DNA of 64,000 nt from Streptomyces liliifuscus (GTDB taxonomy: Bacteria > Actinomycetota > Actinomycetes > Streptomycetales > Streptomycetaceae). A model generated the notes under the pieces. The model worked only from the letters and a program-made list of their open reading frames with translations. It had not been told where the DNA came from and did not search any database. Numbering within the stretch: position 1 is the first letter of the stretch; the number at the start of each line of letters is the position of its first letter. Positions 24,960 through 33,620 of the stretch are shown one piece after another. Where the stretch lies: NCBI RefSeq assembly GCF_016598615.1, contig NZ_CP066831.1, positions 8,432,001 through 8,496,000 of the forward strand, given 5' to 3'. The translations under genes and the position numbers were made by a program.

Positions 24960-27900
24960 TCACGCCATCGTCAAGAACCTCTGGACCAACGAAGCCAGCA
25001 GCACCGCCAGCAGTGGTAGTGAGAACCAGAAGGTGCTCTGGAGCCACTGCAGTTGTCGCACGCTGGGGCGGACGGCCACCCGTACCACCTCGCGGGTCGT
25101 CAGCAGGAGGATCAGGGCGATCGCGGCGAGGCCTCCGACGACCGACCAGGGGGTCCAGGTGACCTGGGGGCCGATCGGACCGGGGTCGGGCTCGGCGACC
25201 TTGCCGCCCGGCTGTTTGCGCAGGGTGTAGATGGTCACGTCGTCGTTGGCGAACGTCTTGCGGAGTTCCGGGCGGGCGTCGAGGTTGTGGACGAGCCGGG
25301 TGTCCCAGGTCCTGGAGTAGCCCACGTCCAGCTGGAGATAGGTCACCTGGCTGCGGTTGACCATGAGGAACGAGTTCGGACCCGCGTCCTTGAGGGACTT
25401 GACCAGGCCCGACACCAGGACCGGATCGGGCGGCGCCAGTGTCGGCAGGTACTCCACCCTCTCCATGTCCCGCGCGCCCCAGGGCATCGCGGGCGTCACG
25501 TTGTTCACCGTGTCGTCGCTGAGCCACAGCAGCCGTACCGTCGGCTTGTCGTGCGCGTACACGTACTCCATGCCGGCGACCTCGCCCGGCCGGATCCGCT
25601 CGAACGGCTCGTTGCCCCAGCGGGCCACCAGGAAGCCGCCCATCAGGACGAGGCCCGCCATCAGCGCGGCGAGCGGGGCGAGGCTCACCCGGTCCTTGTC
25701 CCGTTCCTTCGCGGTGACGCCGGTGCGCGGGAACAGGGCGAGCGCGGCGAGCAGGGCCGCCCCCGGGAGGGCGAACATGAAGACGCGCAGCGCCATTTCG
25801 CCGCCGTACGACTGCATGCCGAAGCCCAGGAACGGGACGAAGGTGAGGACCAGCAGCGACCGCTCGCGGTACTTGTGGTCGCGCCGCCGCCACCAGCCCC
25901 AGCAGGCCAGCGCCATCACACCGCCGGCCAGCGCCACACGCGCGTACAGGACGAGCTTGTGGCTCGAACTGCCTTCCCCGATACGGCCGGAGACCGACGA
26001 GGACACATTGCTGCCCACGCCGCCGACCCCGCCGAACAGCTCGTCGAAGTGCCCCGACCAGTACGGCTCGGCGAGGAAGCCGATCCACACGCAGACCACG
26101 ACGGCGAACAGGATGGGCAGGCCGCGCAGTTCGGAGCGGCCGATCAGGACGAGCACCGCGAGGACGCCCAGCATCACGAACGGCGTGAGCTGGTGCGCCG
26201 GGACCGTCGCCATGAACAGCCCGATCAACACCATGAGCAGCACGGCCCGTTGGCGCCGGTCGGTCGGCTCGACCTCCAGCTCGCCGGGCCGCGCCTTCGT
26301 CCACAGCACCCGTGGCGCCCGGAACCACACGAGCAGGATCGCCACGAAGACCAGATAGAGGAGATACGTGAAGCCCTGGGGGGAGAAGTAGTCCTGGCCC
26401 ACCCAGCCGCTGAGCACGAAGATCCAGATGCCGGTCCACTTGGCCCGCCAGCTCGCGCGCATATGGCGTACGAGCAGGAACAGCGGGGCCAGATAGAGGA
26501 GTTGCATGGTCATCGGCCACCAGCGGATGACCTCGGTGAGGTCGGTGACCCCGCAGGCCTTGGCGACGAACGCGGCCCCCGCGAAGAAGCCGGGCCAGCT
26601 CCAGCGCGCGTCCAGGTCGGGCACGGCGGACCCGGTCCGGTCGATGTAGTCGATGAATCCGAGGTGCTGCCAGGCCGTCGCGAACCGCGGCTCGGTCTCG
26701 ATGACCGCGGGCAGCGCGTGCAGCGACACCACGGTGGCCAGCAGCGTGACCAGCAGCAGGACCCGGTGCTCACGGCCCAGCCAGAGCAGCGAGGCGAACA
26801 CCGTGACCAGCAGACCGGCCCCGACCAGCGTCGGCGTCGGCAGCACGGAGACCAGGCCGAGCCCGCCCATCCGGTCGAGATCGCGCTCGCCGAGTCCGGC
26901 CGCGGGCACCCAGTACAGGACCAGCGCGGCCGTCAGCAGACAGCCGAGCACCACCCCGAGCCGGGTCGGCCGCAGCCGCTCCCACAAGGACACCGGCGGC
27001 GCGGACGGACCGGACCGCCCACCCGTCTCCTGTCCACCCGCTTCGAGCGCGAGCCGCGAAGACCCCTTACCGCGCACGGCACCCGACGCGCCGGACGCTC
27101 TCCGTTCGCGCATGCCCTCCGACTCGTCGCCCGACCTGCTCGCCGACGGCTCGAAGGGGGCGTCCACCTCGGCCTCGGACGGGCCGAGGGAGGTCTCGGA
27201 ACCGGGTTCCCGCTCCTCGACGGGCAGGCCCACCTCCACGCGGGCGGGGGGCAGTTGGAGGGGCGCCTTGAGCGCCCACGTCGGCCGGTGGTCGGGACGC
27301 GGTTCGCTGCGGCGCTCCGGCCGCTCGACCTTCGGTGTCCCGGTGGGCGGTGTGCCAGGACCGGGCCGTACGTCAGGCCGTCGCTCCAGGTGGTCGAAGT
27401 CCAGCTGCACACCGAGCGCCAGCGTGTCCGTGTCGAGCCGCTGAGCCCAGGCCGGGCCGCGCCCCTTCTTCGGCTTGTCCGGCTGCGACGCGGGCACATC
27501 GCGGGCACCCAGGTCCGCCAGGTCGCCGTCGGGCGCCGCGCCCTCGGGCACGGCGTCGGCCGGCGCGGTCCTGACGATCCGGTACAGCCTCGGCGCGGCG
27601 AGTGCCACGATCACCGCGAGGCTGGAGATCTCCGCCACGCCCGCGCCGGTCAGGCCCATGCGGGGGAGCAGGATCACCGTCAGCCCGAGCACCAGCAGGC
27701 ACAACAGGCCCTGCAGCCAGGCGAGTCCGGAGGTACGGCTCTGCGCGCGCAGCACCGCGAAGTACGTCTCCATGACGACCCGCAGCACCGCGCCGACCGC
27801 GAACCAGCGCAGCAGCGGCGTCGCCGCGTCCGCGTAACCCTGGCCGAACACGCCGAGGATCCACGGCGCCCCGAAGAACAGCACCGCGGCCACCGGCAGC

Positions 27901-28898
27901 ATGATCCGCGCCATCCGGCGCAGCGCGGCCCGGGTGTTCGCGGCCAGCCGCGCCGGGTCGTGCGAGCCCTCGACGGTCAGCGAGGCGCCCATGTTGATGG
28001 CGAGCAGGTTGACCGTGCCGCCGATGGTCGTGGTGATGTAGAAGTACGCGTTGTCGGCGGAGCTGACCTGCGCGGCGACGATCACCGGGACGAGGTACAC
28101 CACGGCCAGCGAGAACAGCGAGCCGGTGTAGTCGCCCGCGAGGAACCGCCCGATCTCCCTGGTGGTGGGCGGTTCTGCGTGCTCCGCGGTCGCCTTCACA
28201 TGCCGCGGCACCAGGCGGCGGAACACCAGCCAGCCCAGCGGCAGCACGGACACCGCGATGGCCGCGACCCACGACACGAAGACACCCATGGTCGGGATGG
28301 CCGCGGCGAACGCCACCAGCAGCACCAGCTTCACCGCCGAGAACACGGTGTTGCCGACCGGCACCCACAGCGCGCTGCGCAGTCCGGTCAGCACCCCGTC
28401 CTGGAGCGTCAGCACCGACCAGGCGACGACGGCCCCCACGAAACCGACGGCGATCAGCGGGCTGTGCAGGAAGCGGTACGAGGAACCCCAGAGGTTCAGC
28501 GTGAGCAGGAAGAGGCCCGCGGCCAGCGCCACGACCACCGAACTGCCCGCGTACGTACGGAAGATCAGCCGTCCGGTGCCTCGGCCGGCGACCGGGATGA
28601 AGCGCGCGAGGGCGCCCGTCAGCGTCACCGCGGTGAGCCCCGCGAGGAGCTTCATCGCGGCGATCGCGGCGGAGCCCTGGCCGACCGCCGACTCGGAGTA
28701 GTACCGGGCGGCGGCCAGCCAGAAGCCCAGCCCCAGCACGGCGGAGATCCCGGTGTTCAGCATCAGGGCGTAGGCGTTGCGGAACAGCGGGCTGCCTCCG
28801 GACGACCGGCCGAGGCCGGGCAGACGAAGGCGGCGCCCGGACCGTTCGGGTGCCTCGGACGTGGGAGTGTCGGCCTGGGCCGTGGTCGTGTCAGACAC
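24960..28898 (-). CDS. Flippase-polymerase fusion for exopolysaccharide
   Basis: 1312 aa in one frame. Residues about 30-440 form a Wzx/MATE-type polysaccharide flippase with 12-14 helices (NTGISAVLGLGFWLAAARYY). Residues about 440-635 are a Pro/Arg/Glu-rich hydrophilic linker. From about 640 a second multi-helix domain begins (RLGVVLGCLLTAALVLYWVP) with a large extracytoplasmic loop, like O-antigen polymerases. The two parts are separate proteins in most bacteria. Start is the GTG at 28898, with GGAAGG 9 nt upstream, overlapping the deacetylase stop by 8 nt. No frameshift or internal start with a ribosome site is evident between the domains. Confidence 0.85.
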   Translation of the reverse strand: MSDTTTAQADTPTSEAPERSGRRLRLPGLGRSSGGSPLFRNAYALMLNTGISAVLGLGFWLAAARYYSESAVGQGSAAIAAMKLLAGLTAVTLTGALARFIPVAGRGTGRLIFRTYAGSSVVVALAAGLFLLTLNLWGSSYRFLHSPLIAVGFVGAVVAWSVLTLQDGVLTGLRSALWVPVGNTVFSAVKLVLLVAFAAAIPTMGVFVSWVAAIAVSVLPLGWLVFRRLVPRHVKATAEHAEPPTTREIGRFLAGDYTGSLFSLAVVYLVPVIVAAQVSSADNAYFYITTTIGGTVNLLAINMGASLTVEGSHDPARLAANTRAALRRMARIMLPVAAVLFFGAPWILGVFGQGYADAATPLLRWFAVGAVLRVVMETYFAVLRAQSRTSGLAWLQGLLCLLVLGLTVILLPRMGLTGAGVAEISSLAVIVALAAPRLYRIVRTAPADAVPEGAAPDGDLADLGARDVPASQPDKPKKGRGPAWAQRLDTDTLALGVQLDFDHLERRPDVRPGPGTPPTGTPKVERPERRSEPRPDHRPTWALKAPLQLPPARVEVGLPVEEREPGSETSLGPSEAEVDAPFEPSASRSGDESEGMRERRASGASGAVRGKGSSRLALEAGGQETGGRSGPSAPPVSLWERLRPTRLGVVLGCLLTAALVLYWVPAAGLGERDLDRMGGLGLVSVLPTPTLVGAGLLVTVFASLLWLGREHRVLLLVTLLATVVSLHALPAVIETEPRFATAWQHLGFIDYIDRTGSAVPDLDARWSWPGFFAGAAFVAKACGVTDLTEVIRWWPMTMQLLYLAPLFLLVRHMRASWRAKWTGIWIFVLSGWVGQDYFSPQGFTYLLYLVFVAILLVWFRAPRVLWTKARPGELEVEPTDRRQRAVLLMVLIGLFMATVPAHQLTPFVMLGVLAVLVLIGRSELRGLPILFAVVVCVWIGFLAEPYWSGHFDELFGGVGGVGSNVSSSVSGRIGEGSSSHKLVLYARVALAGGVMALACWGWWRRRDHKYRERSLLVLTFVPFLGFGMQSYGGEMALRVFMFALPGAALLAALALFPRTGVTAKERDKDRVSLAPLAALMAGLVLMGGFLVARWGNEPFERIRPGEVAGMEYVYAHDKPTVRLLWLSDDTVNNVTPAMPWGARDMERVEYLPTLAPPDPVLVSGLVKSLKDAGPNSFLMVNRSQVTYLQLDVGYSRTWDTRLVHNLDARPELRKTFANDDVTIYTLRKQPGGKVAEPDPGPIGPQVTWTPWSVVGGLAAIALILLLTTREVVRVAVRPSVRQLQWLQSTFWFSLPLLAVLLASLVQRFLTMA

Positions 28899-29718
28899 GG
28901 GAACGGATGGCCTTCCGGCGAACCTGTCGTGCTCTGCGGACCACGGCGTACCCCTTGGTGAGGGCGCGGTCCCTGGCGAAGGTACGGGCGACCGCGCGGC
29001 CCTCCACGAGCCGCTCGAACTCCTCGATACCGGTGCTGCGGCGCACGGTGACCCGCCGCAGCGCGTACGGCCCCTGGCGGCGCCGGGCGAGGCTGTTGCC
29101 GACGGCGAGCGCCTGGGCGAACCCGGCCTCGCGCACGATCCGGCGCACCCGGCCGCTGGAGTAGCCGTACGGGTACGCGAACGACGCCGGGCGCACGCCC
29201 AGCTCGTCGGCGACGATCTCCCGGCAGCGCAGCAGCTCGAACCAGAGCGCCTCGTCGGACAGCTGGTCCAGCTGCGGATGCGTATGGCTGTGGCCGCCGA
29301 TCTCGACGTCCGCGCCAGCGAGTGCGCGCACCTGGTCCCAGTCGAGCATCTCGTCGAGGGCGCCCCCGGTGTCGTACGCCCCACGCAGCCAGCCCGTCGA
29401 CACGAACAGCGTGGACGCGAAACCGTGCTCGGCGAGCACGGGCAGCGCGTGCCGGTGCACGCCCTCGTAGCCGTCGTCGAACGTGATCAGGACCGGCCGC
29501 CTCGGCAGCGGCTTCGACGCGCGCCAGCACTCCGCGAGCGCGGCGGTGTTGACCGGCGTGAACCCCAAGTCGCCGAGGAGCGCCATCTGTTCGGTGAACG
29601 CCTCGGGCGCCACGGACAGCTCCCGGGTCGCGTCGTTCGGCGCGGTCGCGACGGCGTGGTACATCAGAATCGGCACACGCGCATCACACGGATCACGCGC
29701 ATCACGCGGGTCGTTCAT
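28891..29718 (-). CDS. Polysaccharide deacetylase (CE4/NodB)
   Basis: 275 aa. CE4 motif 1 is TFDDGYEG with both catalytic and metal Asp; motif 2 is GGHSHTHPQL with the metal-binding histidines; motif 3 is FAYPYGY. There is no signal peptide, so it may act on lipid-linked precursors at the cytoplasmic face or leave by another route. The operon overlaps the flippase-polymerase gene downstream by 8 nt and the glycosyltransferase upstream by 4 nt, pointing to N-deacetylation of a hexosamine in the same polymer. Confidence 0.9.
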   Translation of the reverse strand: MNDPRDARDPCDARVPILMYHAVATAPNDATRELSVAPEAFTEQMALLGDLGFTPVNTAALAECWRASKPLPRRPVLITFDDGYEGVHRHALPVLAEHGFASTLFVSTGWLRGAYDTGGALDEMLDWDQVRALAGADVEIGGHSHTHPQLDQLSDEALWFELLRCREIVADELGVRPASFAYPYGYSSGRVRRIVREAGFAQALAVGNSLARRRQGPYALRRVTVRRSTGIEEFERLVEGRAVARTFARDRALTKGYAVVRRARQVRRKAIRSRV

Positions 29719-30701
29719 CGTTCCGCCCCCTCGATCTGGACGACCGAGAACGTGGCCCCACCCCTGCGTGCCCGGACGCTGCCGAGTACGTACCCGCCCG
29801 CCGCCGTCACCACTCCGGTGACGATGGCGGCCGCCCGGCCCGCTCCGCCGGGGCGGGCGAGCAGCGCGTCGCGCAGCCCGCGCGCGACTCCGGCGGGCAG
29901 CACACGCGTGGTGTACCGGCGCTCGGACTCAAGGCCCTTGTCGGCGCCCACACTCCGCGCGACCAGCGCCTTCGACAGACCCTCGGCATACGTCCGCGTA
30001 CGGAAGTACGCGAAGTGCTCGCGCGCCTCGGGGACCCGGTGGTGGATCACCGCACGGTCGTCGATCAGCAGGACCGCGTCCGGCCGGGCGTGGGTGAGAC
30101 GGATGCACAGCTCCGTCTCCTCGCAGCCCAGCGGACGTTTGTCGCCGTCGCGCCCGATGCCGGTCGCGAAACCGCCCGCCGCGTCGAAGGCGGTGCGCCG
30201 GAACGAGGCGTTGCCTCCGAGCACGTTGCGCACCTGGACCCGGCCGGGCGGCAGCCCTTTGTACGTGCAGCCCACGACCCAGTCGAACTCCTCGGGGAAC
30301 CAGGCAGGCCGGCGGCCCGACGCCCAGATCGGCATCGTACGGCCGCCGACGGCCATCACCCGCGGATCCTCGTACCCCTCGGCGAAGTGGCGCAGCCAGT
30401 CGCGCTCGGCCACGGCGTCGTCGTCGAGGAAGGCGATGACGTCGCCGTACGAGGCGGCGATACCGGTGTTGCGGCCCGCTGAGAGGCCCCGGGGGCCCGC
30501 GTTGGCGAGCACCCGAACCCCTTCGGTCTCCTTGTACTCCTTCGAAAGCCGGTCCAGGAGCACCTGGTTGTGGTCCACGACCAGGAGCGTCTCCAGGGCA
30601 GGCCTGGACTGCGCCCGCACCGAGGCGACCGCCGCGAGGATGTCCTCCCAGCGGTCCTCGGTGTAGACGCAGACCACCACGGAGATGTCCAGGGTTCTCA
30701 A
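29715..30701 (-). CDS. Family 2 glycosyltransferase
   Basis: 328 aa GT-A glycosyltransferase. The nucleotide-binding start is LDISVVVCVYTEDRW, the metal motif is FLDDDAVAERDW (DDD) and an acceptor-side signature GNASFRRTAFDAAGG follows. The start is a TTG at 30701 overlapping the upstream stop (TTGA), preceded by GGGAG; no ATG or GTG fits better. A C-terminal hydrophobic stretch may hold it on the membrane. Second gene of the exopolysaccharide operon. Confidence 0.85.
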   Translation of the reverse strand: MRTLDISVVVCVYTEDRWEDILAAVASVRAQSRPALETLLVVDHNQVLLDRLSKEYKETEGVRVLANAGPRGLSAGRNTGIAASYGDVIAFLDDDAVAERDWLRHFAEGYEDPRVMAVGGRTMPIWASGRRPAWFPEEFDWVVGCTYKGLPPGRVQVRNVLGGNASFRRTAFDAAGGFATGIGRDGDKRPLGCEETELCIRLTHARPDAVLLIDDRAVIHHRVPEAREHFAYFRTRTYAEGLSKALVARSVGADKGLESERRYTTRVLPAGVARGLRDALLARPGGAGRAAAIVTGVVTAAGGYVLGSVRARRGGATFSVVQIEGAER

Positions 30702-31516
30702 GACACCTCTCCCGGCCCGGAGTTGAGTGCCACGGCGTGCGGACGACGACGCAGCGAGCGCCGGTTGGAGCGCTCCTTGAGGATCACCTTGAGCACCCGC
30801 AGCCCGTCCCGCACCGCCCGCAGATTGCTGGAGCCGTGGATCCGGAGGTACTCGTGGCTCGGTATCTCCTGGACCTTGAGCCCCGCCTTGACCACCCGGA
30901 TGTTCATCAGGGTCTCCACCTCGAAACCGGTGCAGTCGAGGTCGATCTTGTCGAGGCAGTGCCGCCAGAAAGCGTTGTAGCCGTAGCAGAGGTCGGTGTA
31001 GCGGGCGCCGAACTTGCGGTTGACGGCCGTGCACAGCGCCCAGTTGCCGAGCTTGCGGATCGGCGTCATGTCGTCCGTGCCGCCGCCGTTGGCGAACCGC
31101 GACCCCTTCGCGAAGTCCGCCCCGGAGACCAGCGCCGAGACATAGCTGACGATCTCGTGGCCGTCGGCCGAGCCGTCCGCGTCGACCATGACGATGATGT
31201 CGCCGGTGGAGGCCGCGAACCCGGTGATCAGGGCATCCCCCTTGCCCTTGCCCACCTGCTTGACGACCTTGACGTCGGGCCACAGTTCGCGGGCGACCTC
31301 GACGGTGTTGTCGGTGGAATTGCCGTCGACGAGAACCACTTCGTGGATCCAACCCGGCAATGTCTTGAACACGTACGGGAGATTCTCCGCCTCGTTCATG
31401 GCGGGAATCACGACGCTCACCGGAGGCGCTATGGCCAGGTGAGTCGATATGGGCCGGTACTTTCCGGCTGTGAGCGGATCCTGGTCCGACACGGCCGGGC
31501 GCACAACAGAACTCAT
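30698..31516 (-). CDS. Family 2 glycosyltransferase, polyprenyl-phosphate sugar synthase type
   Basis: 272 aa, closest in pattern to dolichyl/polyprenyl-phosphate mannose or glucose synthases: VSVVIPAMNEAENLPYVF, VDGNSTDNTVEVA, then IVMVDADGSADGHEI with the DAD metal motif. It lacks C-terminal membrane helices. ATG at 31516 after GAGAGGG. First gene of the five-gene minus-strand run; it could charge a lipid carrier for the polymer built by the downstream proteins. Confidence 0.87.
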   Translation of the reverse strand: MSSVVRPAVSDQDPLTAGKYRPISTHLAIAPPVSVVIPAMNEAENLPYVFKTLPGWIHEVVLVDGNSTDNTVEVARELWPDVKVVKQVGKGKGDALITGFAASTGDIIVMVDADGSADGHEIVSYVSALVSGADFAKGSRFANGGGTDDMTPIRKLGNWALCTAVNRKFGARYTDLCYGYNAFWRHCLDKIDLDCTGFEVETLMNIRVVKAGLKVQEIPSHEYLRIHGSSNLRAVRDGLRVLKVILKERSNRRSLRRRPHAVALNSGPGEVS

Positions 31517-31881
31517 GAGTCTGATCCCTCTCGTCCGGTGGACCGCCCGCCCCTGGGCGGTCCGGCATTTTGTCCGGTTCGAAAGGGGGGTTTTGTCACT
31601 TACGGCATGCCGAAATCGATCTCCGTGCAAGCCGGGTGAGCTGGCAAAGCTGGCCGACTGGCTGGGTCGGTCGCGCGGCGGCACTCGGCACAAAAGCGGT
31701 CACCGAGCACGGCACCCCCCTACCGCGCCCCGCGCCGGGCCCTCTTCGCGATCCTGAGCCCTCCCCTGAATCGCATGTGCATGATGGTCCGATGCGGGTG
31801 GATGTACGACGGTATTGATGATTGAGACGATATGGCAAGACCTGGAACGTGGCCTCACGTTTTTGTTGGTTTGGACGTTAC
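31517..31881. other. Intergenic region upstream of the exopolysaccharide operon
   Basis: 365 bp without a convincing gene. On the operon's 5' side there is a hairpin GGACCGCCC-GCCCCT-GGGCGGTCC (31540-31563), which would sit in the leader of the minus-strand transcript. About 31790-31880 is clearly less GC-rich than its surroundings and may hold promoter or terminator signals; the small inverted repeat CGTG-GCCT-CACG followed by TTTTTG near 31848-31866 is one candidate. Confidence 0.5.
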
Positions 31882-32976
31882 CTAACGGCCCGAGCGGATT
31901 TTTCCCATCCGCTTGAGCGCTTTGTCGGCCGGCTCGAACAGCTCCGGCCGCGACAGCACCGCGTTCCGCAGCGCCCGGACCGGGGCGCGCCGCGCCCGGT
32001 GCCCGAGCGCCACGGGATGGCGGCGCGTGACCAACCCCTCGGACACGACGAGTTCGCGTGTCTTCAGGGAATCCTTGTATTCCTTCTGCCCCCGGCCGAG
32101 ATCCAGATAGGCGATGCCGTCGGCGGCAGCCGCCTCGGCCATGCGCAAATGCAGGACAAGGCCCGGGGAGTATTTGGAGAACGCCGGGTCGTACGCGGGG
32201 AACCAGCACGCCAGGACGCGTTCGGAGCGCAGTCCGAAGTGCGCGGCGATCGGCTTGCCGCCGGCGTAGAGCACCGACAGGGTTCCGGCGAACGGCTCGG
32301 AACGGGTGTGGAAGAGCTGGTGCGTCAGCCGGGTGATCCACGGCTGCGAGAAGCGGTCGCTGCGCCCGGTCCTGCGGTACTGCGCCGACTTCCATCCCAT
32401 CAGCGTGAGCAGCGCCTCGGGATCACGCTCGTCGTGCACATAGCGGACCTCGCCGTGATCGCGGCCGAGCTTGCGGTCCTTGGCGAGCGTGGTCCGGGTG
32501 AACTTCGGTGACCGGTCCCGCAGTTGGGCCAGATACGTCTCGTACCCCCGGTCGACGTCCATGACCGGGGAGGGGAAGGTGCCGGAGGCCTCGGCCTCGA
32601 ACGGCGCCTGGCCTTCCACCAGGTGGTCGAACTCCCACACCGCGAGCCCGCAGGCCCGCAGCAGTTCCCGTGCGTCCCAGGTGAAGCCGGGACCGTGGAC
32701 GAGGCCCTGGCAGTCGGAGACGCCGAGACCGACGGCCCGGCCGACGCCGGCGGTGGTTCTCTGGAACGGGAAGAAGGCCACCGGTTCGCCGCTCTCCCTG
32801 ACTACGGCGATCCGTACGCCGCGTCGGCAGCGTCCGACGGCGAGGGTGAACTCCGGTGACAGGAACGGGTTGGCGAGTTCCGGCGCGCCGTGCAGATGGG
32901 CCTTCGACTGAAGGGCCGACCACGCCGCCCGGTCGGCGGCGGTCAGTTCGCCGGGGCGGTACACGCTGATGTTCAC
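31882..32976 (-). CDS. CelD/BcsL-family acyltransferase (GNAT fold)
   Basis: 364 aa. Members carry a GNAT-like fold and are found in cellulose and other exopolysaccharide loci; the C-terminal part FGLRSERVLACWFPAYDPAF and KYSPGLVLHLRMAEAAAADG followed by YLDLGRGQKEYKDSLK is diagnostic. It probably acylates a sugar of the polymer. GTG start. It lies one base after the stop of the small membrane protein gene, so both share a transcript. Separated from the glycosyltransferase gene by 365 bp, hence possibly a separate transcription unit. Confidence 0.85.
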   Translation of the reverse strand: MNISVYRPGELTAADRAAWSALQSKAHLHGAPELANPFLSPEFTLAVGRCRRGVRIAVVRESGEPVAFFPFQRTTAGVGRAVGLGVSDCQGLVHGPGFTWDARELLRACGLAVWEFDHLVEGQAPFEAEASGTFPSPVMDVDRGYETYLAQLRDRSPKFTRTTLAKDRKLGRDHGEVRYVHDERDPEALLTLMGWKSAQYRRTGRSDRFSQPWITRLTHQLFHTRSEPFAGTLSVLYAGGKPIAAHFGLRSERVLACWFPAYDPAFSKYSPGLVLHLRMAEAAAADGIAYLDLGRGQKEYKDSLKTRELVVSEGLVTRRHPVALGHRARRAPVRALRNAVLSRPELFEPADKALKRMGKIRSGR

Positions 32977-32977
32977 G

Positions 32978-33418
32978 TCAGGATGCCCGTCTTCTCACCG
33001 TACGGCCACGGAACCGCCGTACCAGGACCAGCAGGAGAATGAGGGAGCTGAGCGCGGCCACGGCCGCGATTCCGCCACGGACCGACCACCGGTGCACCGC
33101 GAGCATGCCTTGGGCGACCAGGAGGTTGAGAGCTACTGCTGCTGACAGGGACGCAACGGTGCGGCCGAACGGTTCCATGCCGCGCAGTGCGATTCCTACC
33201 GCGGTTCCCGGAGCGGCCAGCAGGAAGAAGAGCGCGAACGGGGCGCGCAGGGGCGAGTCCATGTCGGTCAGGGCCAGCACGGCTCCGACGCCGGCGATGG
33301 CCGCGGCGGCGCCCGCGAGCAGGGGGAGCAGGTCCCTCCCCGGATCCTGGTCCAACCGCTCGTCACCACCCGATGGAGATGGGTCCGATGAAGATGGCTT
33401 GATACGTAAGGTCTGCAT
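32978..33418 (-). CDS. Small four-helix membrane protein
   Basis: 146 aa. A hydrophilic start (QTLRIKPSSSDPSPSGG) is followed by four hydrophobic segments (LLPLLAGAAAAIAGVGAVLA, APFALFFLLAAPGTAVGIAL, a third around SAAVALNLLVAQGML, and AAVAALSSLILLLVLV) and a basic tail. No family recognised. The ATG at 33418 gives a plausible N-terminus. It precedes the CelD-like gene with one base between them, so it probably belongs to the exopolysaccharide locus. Confidence 0.72.
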   Translation of the reverse strand: MQTLRIKPSSSDPSPSGGDERLDQDPGRDLLPLLAGAAAAIAGVGAVLALTDMDSPLRAPFALFFLLAAPGTAVGIALRGMEPFGRTVASLSAAVALNLLVAQGMLAVHRWSVRGGIAAVAALSSLILLLVLVRRFRGRTVRRRAS

Positions 33419-33508
33419 TGGCGACTTTGCCCCCCGACGCGCCGGATGCCGGGCTTCAATGTGGCCCAGCGTTGTACGGGGCGTCAAGATGAGGGCGCCG
33501 TTGATGTT

Positions 33509-33614
33509 TGGCCGCGGGTTCGTTGTGGCTGGTCGCGCAGTTCCCCGCGCCCCCAAAAAACAAAAAGACTGCGCAGTTCCCCGCGCCCCTGCTAAAGGGC
33601 GCGGGGAACTGCGC
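33509..33614. repeat. Dispersed GC-rich repeat, copy 6, with 18-bp perfect hairpin
   Basis: A full core copy, an A-rich spacer, a second core GCGCAGTTCCCCGCGCCC (33571-33588), an 8-nt loop and its exact reverse complement (33597-33614). The stem is 18 bp. It sits 6 bp from the stop of the subtilisin gene on the minus strand and would end that transcript. Confidence 0.9.
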
Positions 33615-33620
33615 GTGTGG

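Noticed and set aside
25053..28961. Long open frame of about 1300 codons on the plus strand
   Set aside because: Antisense shadow of the flippase-polymerase gene. The translation is rich in Arg, His, Gln and Pro with no domain, as GC-rich third positions leave the opposite strand open.
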